A stretch of 64,000 bases of DNA from SXXK01 sp046074645 (GTDB lineage Bacteria; Planctomycetota; Planctomycetia; Planctomycetales; Planctomycetaceae). Of the stretch, positions 1-8,070 are shown one piece after another. Position numbers and translations under genes: made by a program. The DNA is taken from the NCBI GenBank assembly GCA_046074645.1, contig JBJTOP010000353.1, positions 1 through 64,000 on the forward strand, written 5' to 3'. The first letter of the stretch is position 1. Every line of letters starts with the position of its first letter. A model generated the notes under the pieces. That model was not told where the DNA came from, ran no database searches, and saw nothing but the letters and a program-made list of their open reading frames with translations.

Positions 1-41
1 CAAGTCCAGTTGCCGATCATACGACGACGCTCCCATAAATT

Positions 42-63
42 GTCAGTGGTCAGTGGTCAGTGG
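42..63. repeat. Tandem heptamer GTCAGTG, three copies
   Basis: Three exact copies of GTCAGTG follow one another and end in an extra G. The tract lies just upstream of a second heptamer array (101-142). The bases right after that array (CCACTGA) are the reverse complement of TCAGTGG, so the two tracts look like parts of one repeat element. No function can be read from the sequence. Confidence 0.85.
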
Positions 64-100
64 CGACGTTACATTGAGCCGGTGAACTGCTTCTTGTCTT

Positions 101-142
101 CAACCCACAACCCACAACCCACAACCCACAACCCACAACCCA
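101..142. repeat. Tandem heptamer CAACCCA, six copies
   Basis: Six perfect copies of CAACCCA occupy 42 bases and end 10 bases before the start codon of the HAD phosphatase gene. A seven-base unit would shift reading frame with each copy, so it is unlikely to be coding. It could affect expression of the downstream gene by changing copy number, but this is inference. Confidence 0.9.
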
Positions 143-152
143 CCACTGAACC

Positions 153-833
153 ATGCCCCCCACACACCCGTTCGGCGTCATCTTTGATATGGATGGCGTG
201 CTGATTGATTCTTATGCGGCGCACCTTGAGACGTGGCAGCTGTGTTGTCGGCGGCATGGTCGTGAATGTACAGAGGATCAGTTCCTTGCGGGATTTGGTC
301 GTACCAGCCGTGAAGTGATTCGTGACACCTGGGACAATCCGCCCGATGACGCCGCTATTGCTGCGTTTGACGAAGAGAAGGAACTTCTTTATCGCGAGCT
401 CATTTCCCGGAACTTCCCGCACATGCCTGGCGCTGCCCGGCTGATTTCAGAACTCGCCGCAGCCAGCATTCCAATGGCAATTGGCTCCAGTGGCCCGCCC
501 AAAAACGTAGCCGCGGCACTTGCTGGTCTGAATGCTTCACACCTGATCAACACCATCATCACGGGAGCGGATGTTGTCCGCGGTAAGCCGCATCCGGACG
601 TGTTTCTCAAGGCGGCCGCGGGCCTTGGCCTGCCCCCCGCGCGCTGCGTTGTTCTGGAAGATGCTCCTGTTGGCATCGAAGCAGCGCTCGCAGCCGGCAC
701 CCGCTGCCTCGGCATCGTCTCCAGAGGCCGCACGTTTGAGCAGCTGCACCGAGCCCATCACCGGGTCCCGGATGACCTTTCCGCCGTGAACATCCAGCTG
801 CTGCAATCACTGTTCACTGAAACCCAGTCCTGA
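153..833 (+). CDS. HAD-superfamily phosphatase, beta-phosphoglucomutase-like
   Basis: This 226-residue cytoplasmic protein is a subfamily IA HAD hydrolase. Motif I is FDMDGVLIDS at residues 11-20 (nucleophile D12, acid/base D14). The motif II serine is in IGSSG (110-114), the motif III lysine is K145 in GKPHPD, and motif IV is the acidic pair E169-D170 in LEDAPVG. An alpha-helical cap fits between motifs I and II. Members dephosphorylate or isomerise small sugar phosphates. The gene lies 107 bases upstream of glucose-6-phosphate dehydrogenase on the same strand, which agrees with a sugar-phosphate role, but the substrate cannot be named. The ATG at 153 is the first start after the heptamer repeats and has no strong ribosome-binding site. 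Confidence 0.85.
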   Translation: MPPTHPFGVIFDMDGVLIDSYAAHLETWQLCCRRHGRECTEDQFLAGFGRTSREVIRDTWDNPPDDAAIAAFDEEKELLYRELISRNFPHMPGAARLISELAAASIPMAIGSSGPPKNVAAALAGLNASHLINTIITGADVVRGKPHPDVFLKAAAGLGLPPARCVVLEDAPVGIEAALAAGTRCLGIVSRGRTFEQLHRAHHRVPDDLSAVNIQLLQSLFTETQS

Positions 834-940
834 AACTCGACACTCTCACGCTCATTGCCCCGGACAGCTTCTGCGAGCCGACGGAGATCTGTATGATTCG
901 TGCCCTCAAGTCCATCGATTTTCTTGCGGCACGGTGATTC

Positions 941-2470
941 ATGACAGCTGGTCCTGGCAGCAACTCGTCCATTCTGATTTTCGGCGCATCCGGCGACCTC
1001 ACTTCGCGTAAACTCATTCCGGCACTTTTCCGTCTGCATCAGCAACAGTATCTGCCTGCGGGTTGCCCGGTCATCGGCATCGCCCGCCGCGAAAAGTCAC
1101 ATGCAGAGTTTCGTGCTGAACTGCGCGAAGTTGTGGCTGGACGACTTGGTGCCGGATTCAACTCCACCGCGTGGGATGCCTTTGCCAGTCAGCTGTTCTA
1201 TCAACAACTCGATATCAGCTCTCCCGACCACTACTGCGGCCTGCACAGCAGTGTACAGGAACTTGAAACCGCCGCCGGTTTCACCGCCGATCCCACTCGC
1301 ATCGTGTACCTGGCCACCGCCCCTTCACTGTTCGCCGCCGCCGTGGAAGGACTGAACACCGCCGGCATGATTCCTCCTCGTGAATCCGCCGCTCGACTGC
1401 GAGTAGTTGTTGAAAAACCCTTCGGCAGAGATCTCGCGTCTGCAATCGAGTTGGCAGCCCAGTTCGACCGCCACCTGCTCGAACGACAGATCTACCGCAT
1501 CGATCACTATCTTGGAAAGGAGACCGTCCAGAATATCCTGCTGTTTCGTTTCGGAAATGCCATCTTCGAGCCGTTGCTGAACCGCAGTCACGTCGATCAT
1601 ATCCAGATCACCGTTGCTGAGTCCCAGGGAATGGAAGGTTCCCGCGGTGGCTACTATGACACTTCCGGTGCACTCCGTGACGTGCTGCAAAACCACGTTC
1701 TGCAACTGCTCTGTCTGATCGCCATGGACCCGCCGTCGCTCTTTCAGGCCCGCGAAATCCGCGATGAAAAACTGAAAGTCCTCCAGGCCCTCAGACCTGG
1801 CGCCCCCGGAAACATCGGCAACTGGGTTGTTCGTGGTCAGTACACCGCCGGGCTTGTTAACCGCCAGCCTGCACTGGCCTACCGCGAAGAAGATCGCGTT
1901 AACCCCGCCTCCAGTCGCGAGACCTTTGTTGCCATGAAAGTCGCCATCGATAACTGGCGATGGGCCGGAGTCCCATTCTTCCTCCGCACCGGCAAACGAC
2001 TCCCCAAACAACTCACTGAGATCGCCATCCAGTTCAAAAGCCCGCCTCTGAACCTGTTCTCCACCGTCGAATGTGACGGTGATCTCTGCGATGTCGTCGA
2101 AACCAGACCCAACCAGCTCATCCTCCGCATCCAGCCCCAGGAAGCCATCTCACTGCGATTCTCTACCAAACGTCCTGGCATGAATTACCAGGTTCAACCC
2201 GTCTCCATGGACTTTGCTTATGACGAGCATTTCGATACGGTGCTCCCGGAAGCCTACGAACGACTGCTTCTGGATGTCATGCGCGGAGACTCAACACTCT
2301 TCACCCGCAGCGACGAACTTGAAGCTGCCTGGCGGTTTGTCACTCCCGTCCTCAACGCCTGGGAATCCAGCTCCGCTGCTCCAGAATTCTACCCCGCAGG
2401 CACTTGGGGGCCACCCGCCGCCGATCGACTCCTGGCAGAATCCAAAGCCCTCTGGCGCGCTCCACGATGA
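941..2470 (+). CDS. zwf: Glucose-6-phosphate 1-dehydrogenase
   Basis: This enzyme oxidises glucose 6-phosphate to 6-phosphogluconolactone with NADP+, the entry step of the oxidative pentose phosphate pathway. The 509-residue length is typical. The nucleotide-binding motif GASGDLTSRK is at residues 15-24, the conserved EKPFGRD at 158-164, and the substrate-binding signature RIDHYLGKE at 186-194. The catalytic-domain stretch ending in LRDVLQNH follows near residue 250. The gene follows the HAD phosphatase on the same strand, with no partner pentose phosphate genes such as pgl or gnd next to it. The ATG at 941 places the Rossmann motif at the usual distance from the N terminus. Confidence 0.97.
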   Translation: MTAGPGSNSSILIFGASGDLTSRKLIPALFRLHQQQYLPAGCPVIGIARREKSHAEFRAELREVVAGRLGAGFNSTAWDAFASQLFYQQLDISSPDHYCGLHSSVQELETAAGFTADPTRIVYLATAPSLFAAAVEGLNTAGMIPPRESAARLRVVVEKPFGRDLASAIELAAQFDRHLLERQIYRIDHYLGKETVQNILLFRFGNAIFEPLLNRSHVDHIQITVAESQGMEGSRGGYYDTSGALRDVLQNHVLQLLCLIAMDPPSLFQAREIRDEKLKVLQALRPGAPGNIGNWVVRGQYTAGLVNRQPALAYREEDRVNPASSRETFVAMKVAIDNWRWAGVPFFLRTGKRLPKQLTEIAIQFKSPPLNLFSTVECDGDLCDVVETRPNQLILRIQPQEAISLRFSTKRPGMNYQVQPVSMDFAYDEHFDTVLPEAYERLLLDVMRGDSTLFTRSDELEAAWRFVTPVLNAWESSSAAPEFYPAGTWGPPAADRLLAESKALWRAPR

Positions 2471-2737
2471 ATGGAAGAAAAACGCCGAACACTACCGTTG
2501 TATCACAGGAATTGACCGTTTTCGTCAGGGTTGTCTTCTATGGGCGATGACTCGTTTATCTTTTTTCCCGTCCCGGACTTTCTTTCCGGAGTCAACTCCG
2601 TCTTTGACCGCGCAGGTGTAGTTGGATCCTTAGAGAACCAGCCCAGCTAAAGTTGAAACACCTGAGTCGGGAGCACAACGCCCCAGCGAAAGTCAGTCTG
2701 TTTCTCTGACCAGAGTTGAACAACACACTCCGGCCCT

Positions 2738-3016
2738 TTGCCACATCCTCAAATACTCGGATTCTACAACGAAATTGTCCCCGGGATGGCCGAGAGACTT
2801 CTGGCAGCGTATAAATCCCAGCGGGCACATCGACACCAACTCGAACTGGAAACTGTCAGGCATGGGATCTGGAGGAGTAGGTACGGTTTGTGGTGTGGTC
2901 TTGCAGTTGCTCTGGGTGCCCTGATGGTCGCCGGAACTGCGATCGTGAAAGACCGGCAAATTGCAGGCGCCATCATCGGTGGTGGCACGCTCGACGCACT
3001 CACCAAAAAACTCTAG
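2738..3016 (+). CDS. Small DUF2335-like membrane protein
   Basis: About 92 residues. The N-terminal half (YNEIVPGMAERLLAAYKSQR, then HRHQLE) resembles the conserved segment of DUF2335 proteins, in which a proline-glycine motif is followed by a charged helix. Two hydrophobic stretches follow at about residues 50-66 and 72-85, as expected of that family of small predicted membrane proteins. The function is unknown. No ATG lies upstream in this frame before a stop at 2717, so a TTG at 2738 is the likely start; family members usually have more N-terminal sequence, so the gene may be shortened. It is flanked by zwf and a convergent DUF2071 gene. Confidence 0.55.
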   Translation: MPHPQILGFYNEIVPGMAERLLAAYKSQRAHRHQLELETVRHGIWRSRYGLWCGLAVALGALMVAGTAIVKDRQIAGAIIGGGTLDALTKKL

Positions 3017-3068
3017 TCCTGTTTCAGATGGCAGGAGTGGCGTCTGCTCGGCATTGAACCCAACTCCT

Positions 3069-3803
3069 TCATCCCCCGCAGCGCTCCAGCGGCGAGATCC
3101 TCACGTCCACTCCGGGTGACCAGGCAGCGTGTTCTGCGATTCCACCACACCCGTTGCTGCCCACCACCATCCCCGTCAGTGTCTGCTCGATTCGCTGCTC
3201 GATCACCGGACAGATTCTGTAAGGCACGTGATGCACCCGCCCGGAATACAGCTGTCCTCGCGCGTTCACGCAGAACAGGACATAGCGCTCCACAAGGAAG
3301 TGTTCCAGCGTGCCATGGGGAGCTGGCTTTGGATTGCCTGCGTCGGCCGTGATTCCGATTGAGTATTCGCCAGCGGGCTGTTCGAGGCGTCTTCCCGAAT
3401 ACTCCACCTTCTGCAGCAGCTTTCCACCTGCACGCTGCTCCTGTTCCTGCAATGACAGTTCCGCCCGGAAATATGGCAGGTTCCAGATCCTCCGAGCCAG
3501 CTCAACAGCCAGTCGCTGATTCGCATCCAGACTGAAAAACCAGACGCCCGACACACCGCCTGGACCTTTAACGTAAGTGCGTACATTCGTTTCCAGAAAC
3601 CATGAAATTCCTGGCACCGGCGGAGCCCACCACGGACGTACACGCTCCATCGAAAATGGTACCACCCCCAGCCACGCTTCTCCTGCAAACGTGTCCACCT
3701 CCAGCCCCGCCGGCAATTGCCGCTGGAGCACGTCTGCAGACACCCGCCAGTGCAGAAAAGTAAGGTTAGCCCAACGCTGATAGCCAGCTGTTCGATCCGA
3801 CAT
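3069..3803 (-). CDS. DUF2071 (YqjF-like) family protein
   Basis: This 244-residue protein has the marks of the DUF2071/YqjF family: an early W-x-N-L-T-F-LHW segment, LPAGLEVDTFAGEAWLGVVP and a central FFSLDANQRLAVELAR stretch. The biochemical role of the family is not established. A longer frame exists upstream, but the ATG at 3803 is preceded by GGGGAG six bases away and begins at the conserved domain, so I use it. The gene converges with the small membrane protein and is transcribed away from the SUMF1-like gene. A cytoplasmic location is likely because no signal peptide is visible. Confidence 0.8.
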   Translation of the reverse strand: MSDRTAGYQRWANLTFLHWRVSADVLQRQLPAGLEVDTFAGEAWLGVVPFSMERVRPWWAPPVPGISWFLETNVRTYVKGPGGVSGVWFFSLDANQRLAVELARRIWNLPYFRAELSLQEQEQRAGGKLLQKVEYSGRRLEQPAGEYSIGITADAGNPKPAPHGTLEHFLVERYVLFCVNARGQLYSGRVHHVPYRICPVIEQRIEQTLTGMVVGSNGCGGIAEHAAWSPGVDVRISPLERCGG

Positions 3804-3927
3804 GTTCGCTCCCCGTGACATTCGCCCGCCTGCAGCATAACATCCGTTTGCTGTCTCACCAGTAACCAGCACCGCCCCACCCCGTCACCCCACCCCTTCA
3901 CCTCGCCATCAGCCTACGGACCCTGCT

Positions 3928-5046
3928 ATGCCTACCGCAATCCGCCACTCGCTGTTCACCGTCGCTGTACTCAACTGCACATTATTCGCTGCAGTTACCG
4001 GCTCCAGCCGTTGTGCCTCTGCCCAGCAGCCAACTCAGGGGCAGGTTCGCACCGTTGATCTGGGAAAAAACACAAATCTTGAAGTGCTCTATCTGCCGCC
4101 CGGTGAATTTATGATGGGCAGCACGCCGGAAGAACGCGCCTGGGCCACTGGCATCGAAGGCGGCGCTACCCCCGGAACCACGCGCGAAAGCTTCGAGGGT
4201 GAAGCGAGACTCACCCGCATTCGCCACGGCCTCTGGATGGCTCGAACAGAAGTCTCCGTCGGACAGTTTCGTCGCTTCGTCGAAGACTCGGGATACATCA
4301 CCGACGCGGAAAAACCGGGTGGCAAAACGCAGTGCTTCGATCCCTCATGGACCGGCTATAAGCTCACAACCAGCGTCGTGCATCCATGGTCCCCGATGCC
4401 CGGCAAAAGCTGGCGCGATCCCAACTGGGCGTTCCCGCAGCAGGACAACTTCCCCGTCGTCTGCGTCAGCTGGAACGATGGCCGCGCCTTCTGTCGCTGG
4501 CTCACCGACCGCGAACGCGCTGCCGGACGACTCGGCACTGAACTCGAATACCGCCTTCCCACCGATGCCGAATGGGAATATGCGTGCCGCGGCGGCAAAC
4601 CCCGAGCCTTCTTCTGGTGGGGCAACGAAATTGAAGACGGCGAGGGGCGACTGAATATCTCCGCCATCGATCTGCTGCCCGGACGCACTCGCACCTGGCC
4701 ACTCGCAAAAGCACCCTGGAGCGACGGTTACTCCTTCGTGTCCCCCGTTGACCACTTCGGCGAACGTGGCCGAAATGGATTTGGACTGGCCGATATGTGT
4801 GGCGGCGTCTGGGAAGTCGTCCTTGACCATTTCGACCCCAAAGGCGGTCACGAAGAACCCATCTTCAATCCCGCTGATCCACACCCGGTTTGCCGTGGCG
4901 GTAACTATTTCGACGTCCCCGGCAATGCTCGCTGCGCTGTCCGACTGGGGCTCCAGAGCGATTCCTATTCAGACTCCCGCGATGGATTCCGCATCTGCCT
5001 TGGAAAACCCATCGCAGTCTCGGAAAAAGTCAATGCAAAGCCCTAG
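3928..5046 (+). CDS. Secreted SUMF1/formylglycine-generating-enzyme-like protein
   Basis: This 372-residue protein has a signal peptide (hydrophobic residues about 8-24, with cleavage likely near CASAQQ) and one FGE-sulfatase domain. Domain landmarks are LPPGEFMMGS near residue 56, VGQFRRFVEDSGY, PVVCVSWNDGRAFCRWL, RLPTDAEWEYACRGG, the tryptophan-rich MCGGVWEVV, CRGGNYFD and the terminal GFRICLG. True formylglycine-generating enzymes use two closely spaced cysteines near the C terminus; the matching segment here (RGGNYFDVPGNARCAVRLG) does not have that pair. A role as an exported FGE-fold protein of unknown activity is therefore safer than sulfatase activation. Planctomycetes often carry many such paralogues. 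Confidence 0.85.
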   Translation: MPTAIRHSLFTVAVLNCTLFAAVTGSSRCASAQQPTQGQVRTVDLGKNTNLEVLYLPPGEFMMGSTPEERAWATGIEGGATPGTTRESFEGEARLTRIRHGLWMARTEVSVGQFRRFVEDSGYITDAEKPGGKTQCFDPSWTGYKLTTSVVHPWSPMPGKSWRDPNWAFPQQDNFPVVCVSWNDGRAFCRWLTDRERAAGRLGTELEYRLPTDAEWEYACRGGKPRAFFWWGNEIEDGEGRLNISAIDLLPGRTRTWPLAKAPWSDGYSFVSPVDHFGERGRNGFGLADMCGGVWEVVLDHFDPKGGHEEPIFNPADPHPVCRGGNYFDVPGNARCAVRLGLQSDSYSDSRDGFRICLGKPIAVSEKVNAKP

Positions 5047-5504
5047 CCAGGGGCTCCCGCCCAACCGCTCGAAATCTCAACGGGGCGCGCCCGCGCAGCC
5101 AATACCGCATCAGGAACTCACCGGCCGATTGACATCGACCGCACGCAGCACTGCGTTTTTGTGACTCGATCCGGCTACGGGATGTCAACCGGCAGGCGGA
5201 ACTGAAATATCCCAATTGGCCCGTGTTTGTGCCGTTTCGCCATCTCAGGCAAGGCCTGCGATGGAAGGTGATTCATGTGCGACAGACAGTTCTCTGGCGA
5301 CTGCGGCGAATTCTGCCGGGATTTCAAGCGATTGCCGCGTAAATCTTCGGTAGATTCTGCCGTCAGTTGCGTTTCAGGCACGGATTTTTCCTGACCCTGA
5401 AAGATTTATTACCTGGCCGGCGGCAGGCAAGCGGAATTTGCCTCCGGGGATTCCGATATTTCATGGAAAGATCTCTGTCTGAATAACCAGTCGGAAACTT
5501 GCCC
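5047..5504. other. Intergenic region, no supported gene
   Basis: This stretch of about 460 bases separates the SUMF1-like gene from the polyprenol-kinase-like gene. One plus-strand frame is open for about 64 codons (about 5146-5342) and reads like protein, but it has no ATG, GTG or TTG start at its beginning, so it may be a decayed gene end. A small inverted repeat (AGGCAA / TTGCCT) lies near 5427. I see no clear promoter or RNA gene. Confidence 0.5.
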
Positions 5505-6227
5505 ATGTCGTCGTTCAGCCCGCGAGTCTCCTCTGCTTCACTGTCCAGCCAGCCGTCCATCGGCCGAACTCACTGCGCCATGCCATTGCCACCGTCCAGT
5601 TTTGGAATCTATTCCCTGAGCGGTGCGGAATCACGTCGACGTCTCTGGCACATGGCGCCTGGTCTGCTTGCTGTTCCGCTCCAGCTCGTTCCCCATCGTG
5701 ATCCACTTTCGGCAACTTTGTGGTGGATCATCATGTCAGTGATTGCGGCGGTGACAACGCATATTTATCTGCGATTTCGCCGCATTCGCCGCAACGCAGA
5801 GGACCTTGGGACGTCGGCGATTTCGGGCTATGCTGTGGCAGTGCTTCTGACAATTGTGCTGCTGCCGGATCGGCTGGAGGTCGGTCTGGCAGTGCTGGCA
5901 ATCCTCGCCTTCGGAGATGGCTCGGCAAGTCTCTTCGGTCAGATGTTGCGTGGCCCCGCGCTCCCGTGGAATCCAGGGAAGTCGTGGTCTGGTTTGATTG
6001 CCTTTCTGCTGGTTGGCGGCCTGTTGACAGCGTGGATCTACTGGGGCGAAACTCAGAACCCCGAAGCTCAGGAGCCGGCACTCGATTTCACTCGCGCGCT
6101 GCTGCTCACTGCCCCGGCAGTCGCCGCATGTGCCGTGATTGAGTCCCTGCCGTCTCGAATTAATGACAATATCCGCGTCGGGCTGACGGCGTCAGTCGTT
6201 TTGTCGCTCCTGAGCCTTTGTCGTTGA
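5505..6227 (+). CDS. Diacylglycerol/polyprenol kinase-like integral membrane protein
   Basis: About 240 residues with six or seven hydrophobic segments. The segment ILAFGDGSASLFGQ followed by NPGKSWSG matches the G-D-x-x-A...K-[ST]-W-x-G signature of the phosphatidate cytidylyltransferase/dolichol kinase/phytol kinase superfamily. These enzymes phosphorylate an isoprenoid or lipid alcohol, or transfer CMP to phosphatidate, at the inner membrane. The spacing suits the kinase-like branch better than CdsA. The start is uncertain: a TTG at 5499, ATG 5505 and ATG 5580 are all in frame, and the family core begins after the last one. The gene converges with the M41-like protease gene. Confidence 0.7.
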   Translation: MSSFSPRVSSASLSSQPSIGRTHCAMPLPPSSFGIYSLSGAESRRRLWHMAPGLLAVPLQLVPHRDPLSATLWWIIMSVIAAVTTHIYLRFRRIRRNAEDLGTSAISGYAVAVLLTIVLLPDRLEVGLAVLAILAFGDGSASLFGQMLRGPALPWNPGKSWSGLIAFLLVGGLLTAWIYWGETQNPEAQEPALDFTRALLLTAPAVAACAVIESLPSRINDNIRVGLTASVVLSLLSLCR

Positions 6228-6253
6228 CTGCAGGCGCAGCCGTGCGATCTTGT

Positions 6254-6745
6254 CTACGTGTCAGCAATCCAGGGTTCGACAGCTTCGGACAGGAGCTCTT
6301 CATCAAGGATTTCATGGGCGAGCAGATGGTCGGCGATGGCTCCGATCGCGGACCAGTGAAAGTCGTCTGAGAAGGCTTCGTGCAGCTCGATCGTGATACG
6401 TTCTGCGCGAGCGATTCGTTTTTGCGGATCGCGAATCGGCCGGAGTGCATCAAGGGCATCACGCCAGTCCTGCTGCCATTCAGCCACCAGCCCTGGATGA
6501 AAGCGACGACCTGTGTGGATCATTTCAGCAACGGGACCGGCAAGAGCGACCCAACAAAGCTTTTCAGCGAGTACAGCCGGAGGAAACCGCCGACGGCTCC
6601 AGAGGATTGTGGTGTCTCCGAATCGACGCGGACCGTCGTCATCGTCGGGTGAAATTGACACACACTGCACGCGAGCACCTACGAACAGCGCAGCCCACGC
6701 GTGACCCGCTTCATGCCACGCTGTAACCTCGTCTGTGTCATCCAT
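6254..6745 (-). CDS. Stand-alone M41-like metalloprotease domain protein
   Basis: This 163-residue protein resembles the peptidase half of FtsH without the AAA ATPase. The zinc motif HEAGH is at residues 11-15 (catalytic E12). LAGPVAEM at 68-75 matches the FtsH LGGRAAEE helix, and QQDWRDAL at 91-98 offers D93 as the third zinc ligand, matching the Asp of the FtsH SND motif. No signal peptide or membrane helix is visible, so it should be soluble and cytoplasmic. It starts eight bases after the msrB stop codon, which implies cotranscription with msrB and infC. Activity is inferred from the motifs; it could instead be a binding protein that kept the fold. Confidence 0.65.
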   Translation of the reverse strand: MDDTDEVTAWHEAGHAWAALFVGARVQCVSISPDDDDGPRRFGDTTILWSRRRFPPAVLAEKLCWVALAGPVAEMIHTGRRFHPGLVAEWQQDWRDALDALRPIRDPQKRIARAERITIELHEAFSDDFHWSAIGAIADHLLAHEILDEELLSEAVEPWIADT

Positions 6746-6753
6746 CGACAGAA

Positions 6754-7473
6754 CTACTCGGCAGGTTTTGGTGGCGCAGCATTGCCTGCTTCAGCTTGTT
6801 TTTGCTTTTGTTCAGCAGGAGCGTTTTGGGGTTCGCTTTCTTCTGCTTTGGAGTTGCGGCTGGAACGGGAGCTTTTCTTTCGGATGACGGGGGGCATCTC
6901 GGCGTTTTCGGGAATGAACTTCATGGAGACGGAGTTCACACAGTGCCGCGTATTTTTCTCAGTGAAGCCCTCGCCAAAGAACACGTGCCCGAGGTGTCCT
7001 CCGCAGTTTTTGCAGGTAATTTCGACGCGATAGCCGTCGGCATCCCTTGACTGCCTGACCGCTCCTTCGATTTCGTCGTCGAAGCTGGGCCAGCCACAAT
7101 CACTGGCAAATTTATCCTTCGCCTTGTAAAGGGGCGCGTTGCAGCGGCGGCAGATGTAGGTCCCAGGATCCTTCAGATTTGTGTACTCGCCCGTGAAGGC
7201 TCTCTCGGTGCCTTTCTGCAGGATCACCCACGACTCAAACTCGCTGAGCTTGTTGTACTGGGCAGGGGCGTCGTCAGATTTATCTTTCACGGACTTTCCC
7301 TTTACCTGTTTTTTTTCCGCTTTTTCGGCCGGTTTCACAGGTGACGAGGGCCCGGGAGCTTTCTCGTCAGCGACTGCTGCCGCTGCTGCAGAAGGCAGCA
7401 GCGGAGCGGTGGAGTGTTCGCAACCGCTGATCAGGACAGCGAGACCGGTCAGCGCGGATGGCAGACGGAGCAT
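6754..7473 (-). CDS. msrB: Lipoprotein-type peptide-methionine (R)-S-oxide reductase
   Basis: MsrB reduces methionine-R-sulfoxide in proteins. This 239-residue form starts with a lipoprotein signal whose lipobox is LISGC (C18), so it is likely anchored outside the cytoplasm. A Lys/Ala/Pro-rich linker spans about residues 25-70. The MsrB domain covers about 73-190, with structural zinc pairs CRRC (108-111) and CKNC (154-157), the motif CGWPSF (126-131) and catalytic C178 in RHCVNS. A Ser/Lys then Glu/Gln-rich tail of about 50 residues is unusual for the family. The gene is 47 bases downstream of infC on the same strand. Confidence 0.93.
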   Translation of the reverse strand: MLRLPSALTGLAVLISGCEHSTAPLLPSAAAAAVADEKAPGPSSPVKPAEKAEKKQVKGKSVKDKSDDAPAQYNKLSEFESWVILQKGTERAFTGEYTNLKDPGTYICRRCNAPLYKAKDKFASDCGWPSFDDEIEGAVRQSRDADGYRVEITCKNCGGHLGHVFFGEGFTEKNTRHCVNSVSMKFIPENAEMPPVIRKKSSRSSRNSKAEESEPQNAPAEQKQKQAEAGNAAPPKPAE

Positions 7474-7520
7474 GCAATTGTCTCCTGAAGATAGCCGAGG
7501 AACAGGGCGGAGTTTAGGTG

Positions 7521-8060
7521 TCAGTGCTTGAGTGGCGTGAAGAGCACCGAAGCCATCTTGCCACTCTCCATTTTAGGAGGCTGTTCGACGGCGGCCACGT
7601 CTTCCAGCATCTTGACGATTTCGTGGAGCATTTCCAGACCGCGTTCGTGGTGGGCGTTTTCGCGTCCCTTGAACATGACGTTGATCTTGACTTTGTCCTT
7701 GCGAGCCAGAAATTCGCGGGCCTGTTTGACCTTGACCTCGATGTCATGCTGCCCGGTTTTGGCGCGCAGGCGGAGTTGTTTCAGCTGAGTCTTGTGCTGG
7801 CGGGGTCCACCCGACTTCTTGTGGCGTTCGTAGAGCACTTTGCCGTAGTTCATGATTCGGCAAACCGGGGGACGTGCGTCCGGACTGACTTCCACTAGAT
7901 CCAGACCATCGTCCTGCGCCATGCGCAGGGCCACCGCAGTTTCCATTTCCCCAAGCATCTCACCCGTAGCGCTGACAACGCGAATCGGAGAAATCCTGAT
8001 TCGCTCGTTCATACGCGGCATGTTTGTCTGGGGAGCTGGTGTCGGACGAGTTCGTTTAAT
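7521..8060 (-). CDS. infC: Translation initiation factor IF-3, AUU start
   Basis: IF-3 binds the 30S subunit, keeps the subunits apart and checks start-codon pairing. The N-terminal domain starts at MNERIRISPIRVV and the C-terminal domain includes VKINVMFKGRE. The best start is not an ATG: an ATT at 8058-8060 lies four bases after a perfect GGAGGT (8065-8070) and yields a 179-residue protein. An in-frame TTG lies further upstream but would bury the ribosome site inside the gene. AUU initiation is known for infC in enterobacteria, where IF-3 represses its own rare start codon. The usual partners rpmI and rplT are not downstream; msrB and an M41-like gene are. Confidence 0.93.
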   Translation of the reverse strand: MKRTRPTPAPQTNMPRMNERIRISPIRVVSATGEMLGEMETAVALRMAQDDGLDLVEVSPDARPPVCRIMNYGKVLYERHKKSGGPRQHKTQLKQLRLRAKTGQHDIEVKVKQAREFLARKDKVKINVMFKGRENAHHERGLEMLHEIVKMLEDVAAVEQPPKMESGKMASVLFTPLKH

Positions 8061-8070
8061 GGTTACCTCC
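8058..8070 (-). promoter_or_regulatory. infC ribosome-binding site and AUU start codon
   Basis: On the minus strand GGAGGT is followed by AACC and then ATT AAA CGA. No ATG lies between the Shine-Dalgarno site and the conserved start of IF-3 except codons inside the N-terminal tail. The arrangement is the one expected for IF-3 autoregulation through start-codon discrimination. Confidence 0.8.

Noticed and set aside
5146..5342. Open plus-strand stretch that reads like protein (for example NRQAELKYPNWPVFVPFRH)
   Set aside because: No start codon at its beginning and a stop just upstream; too short to claim as a gene without comparison.
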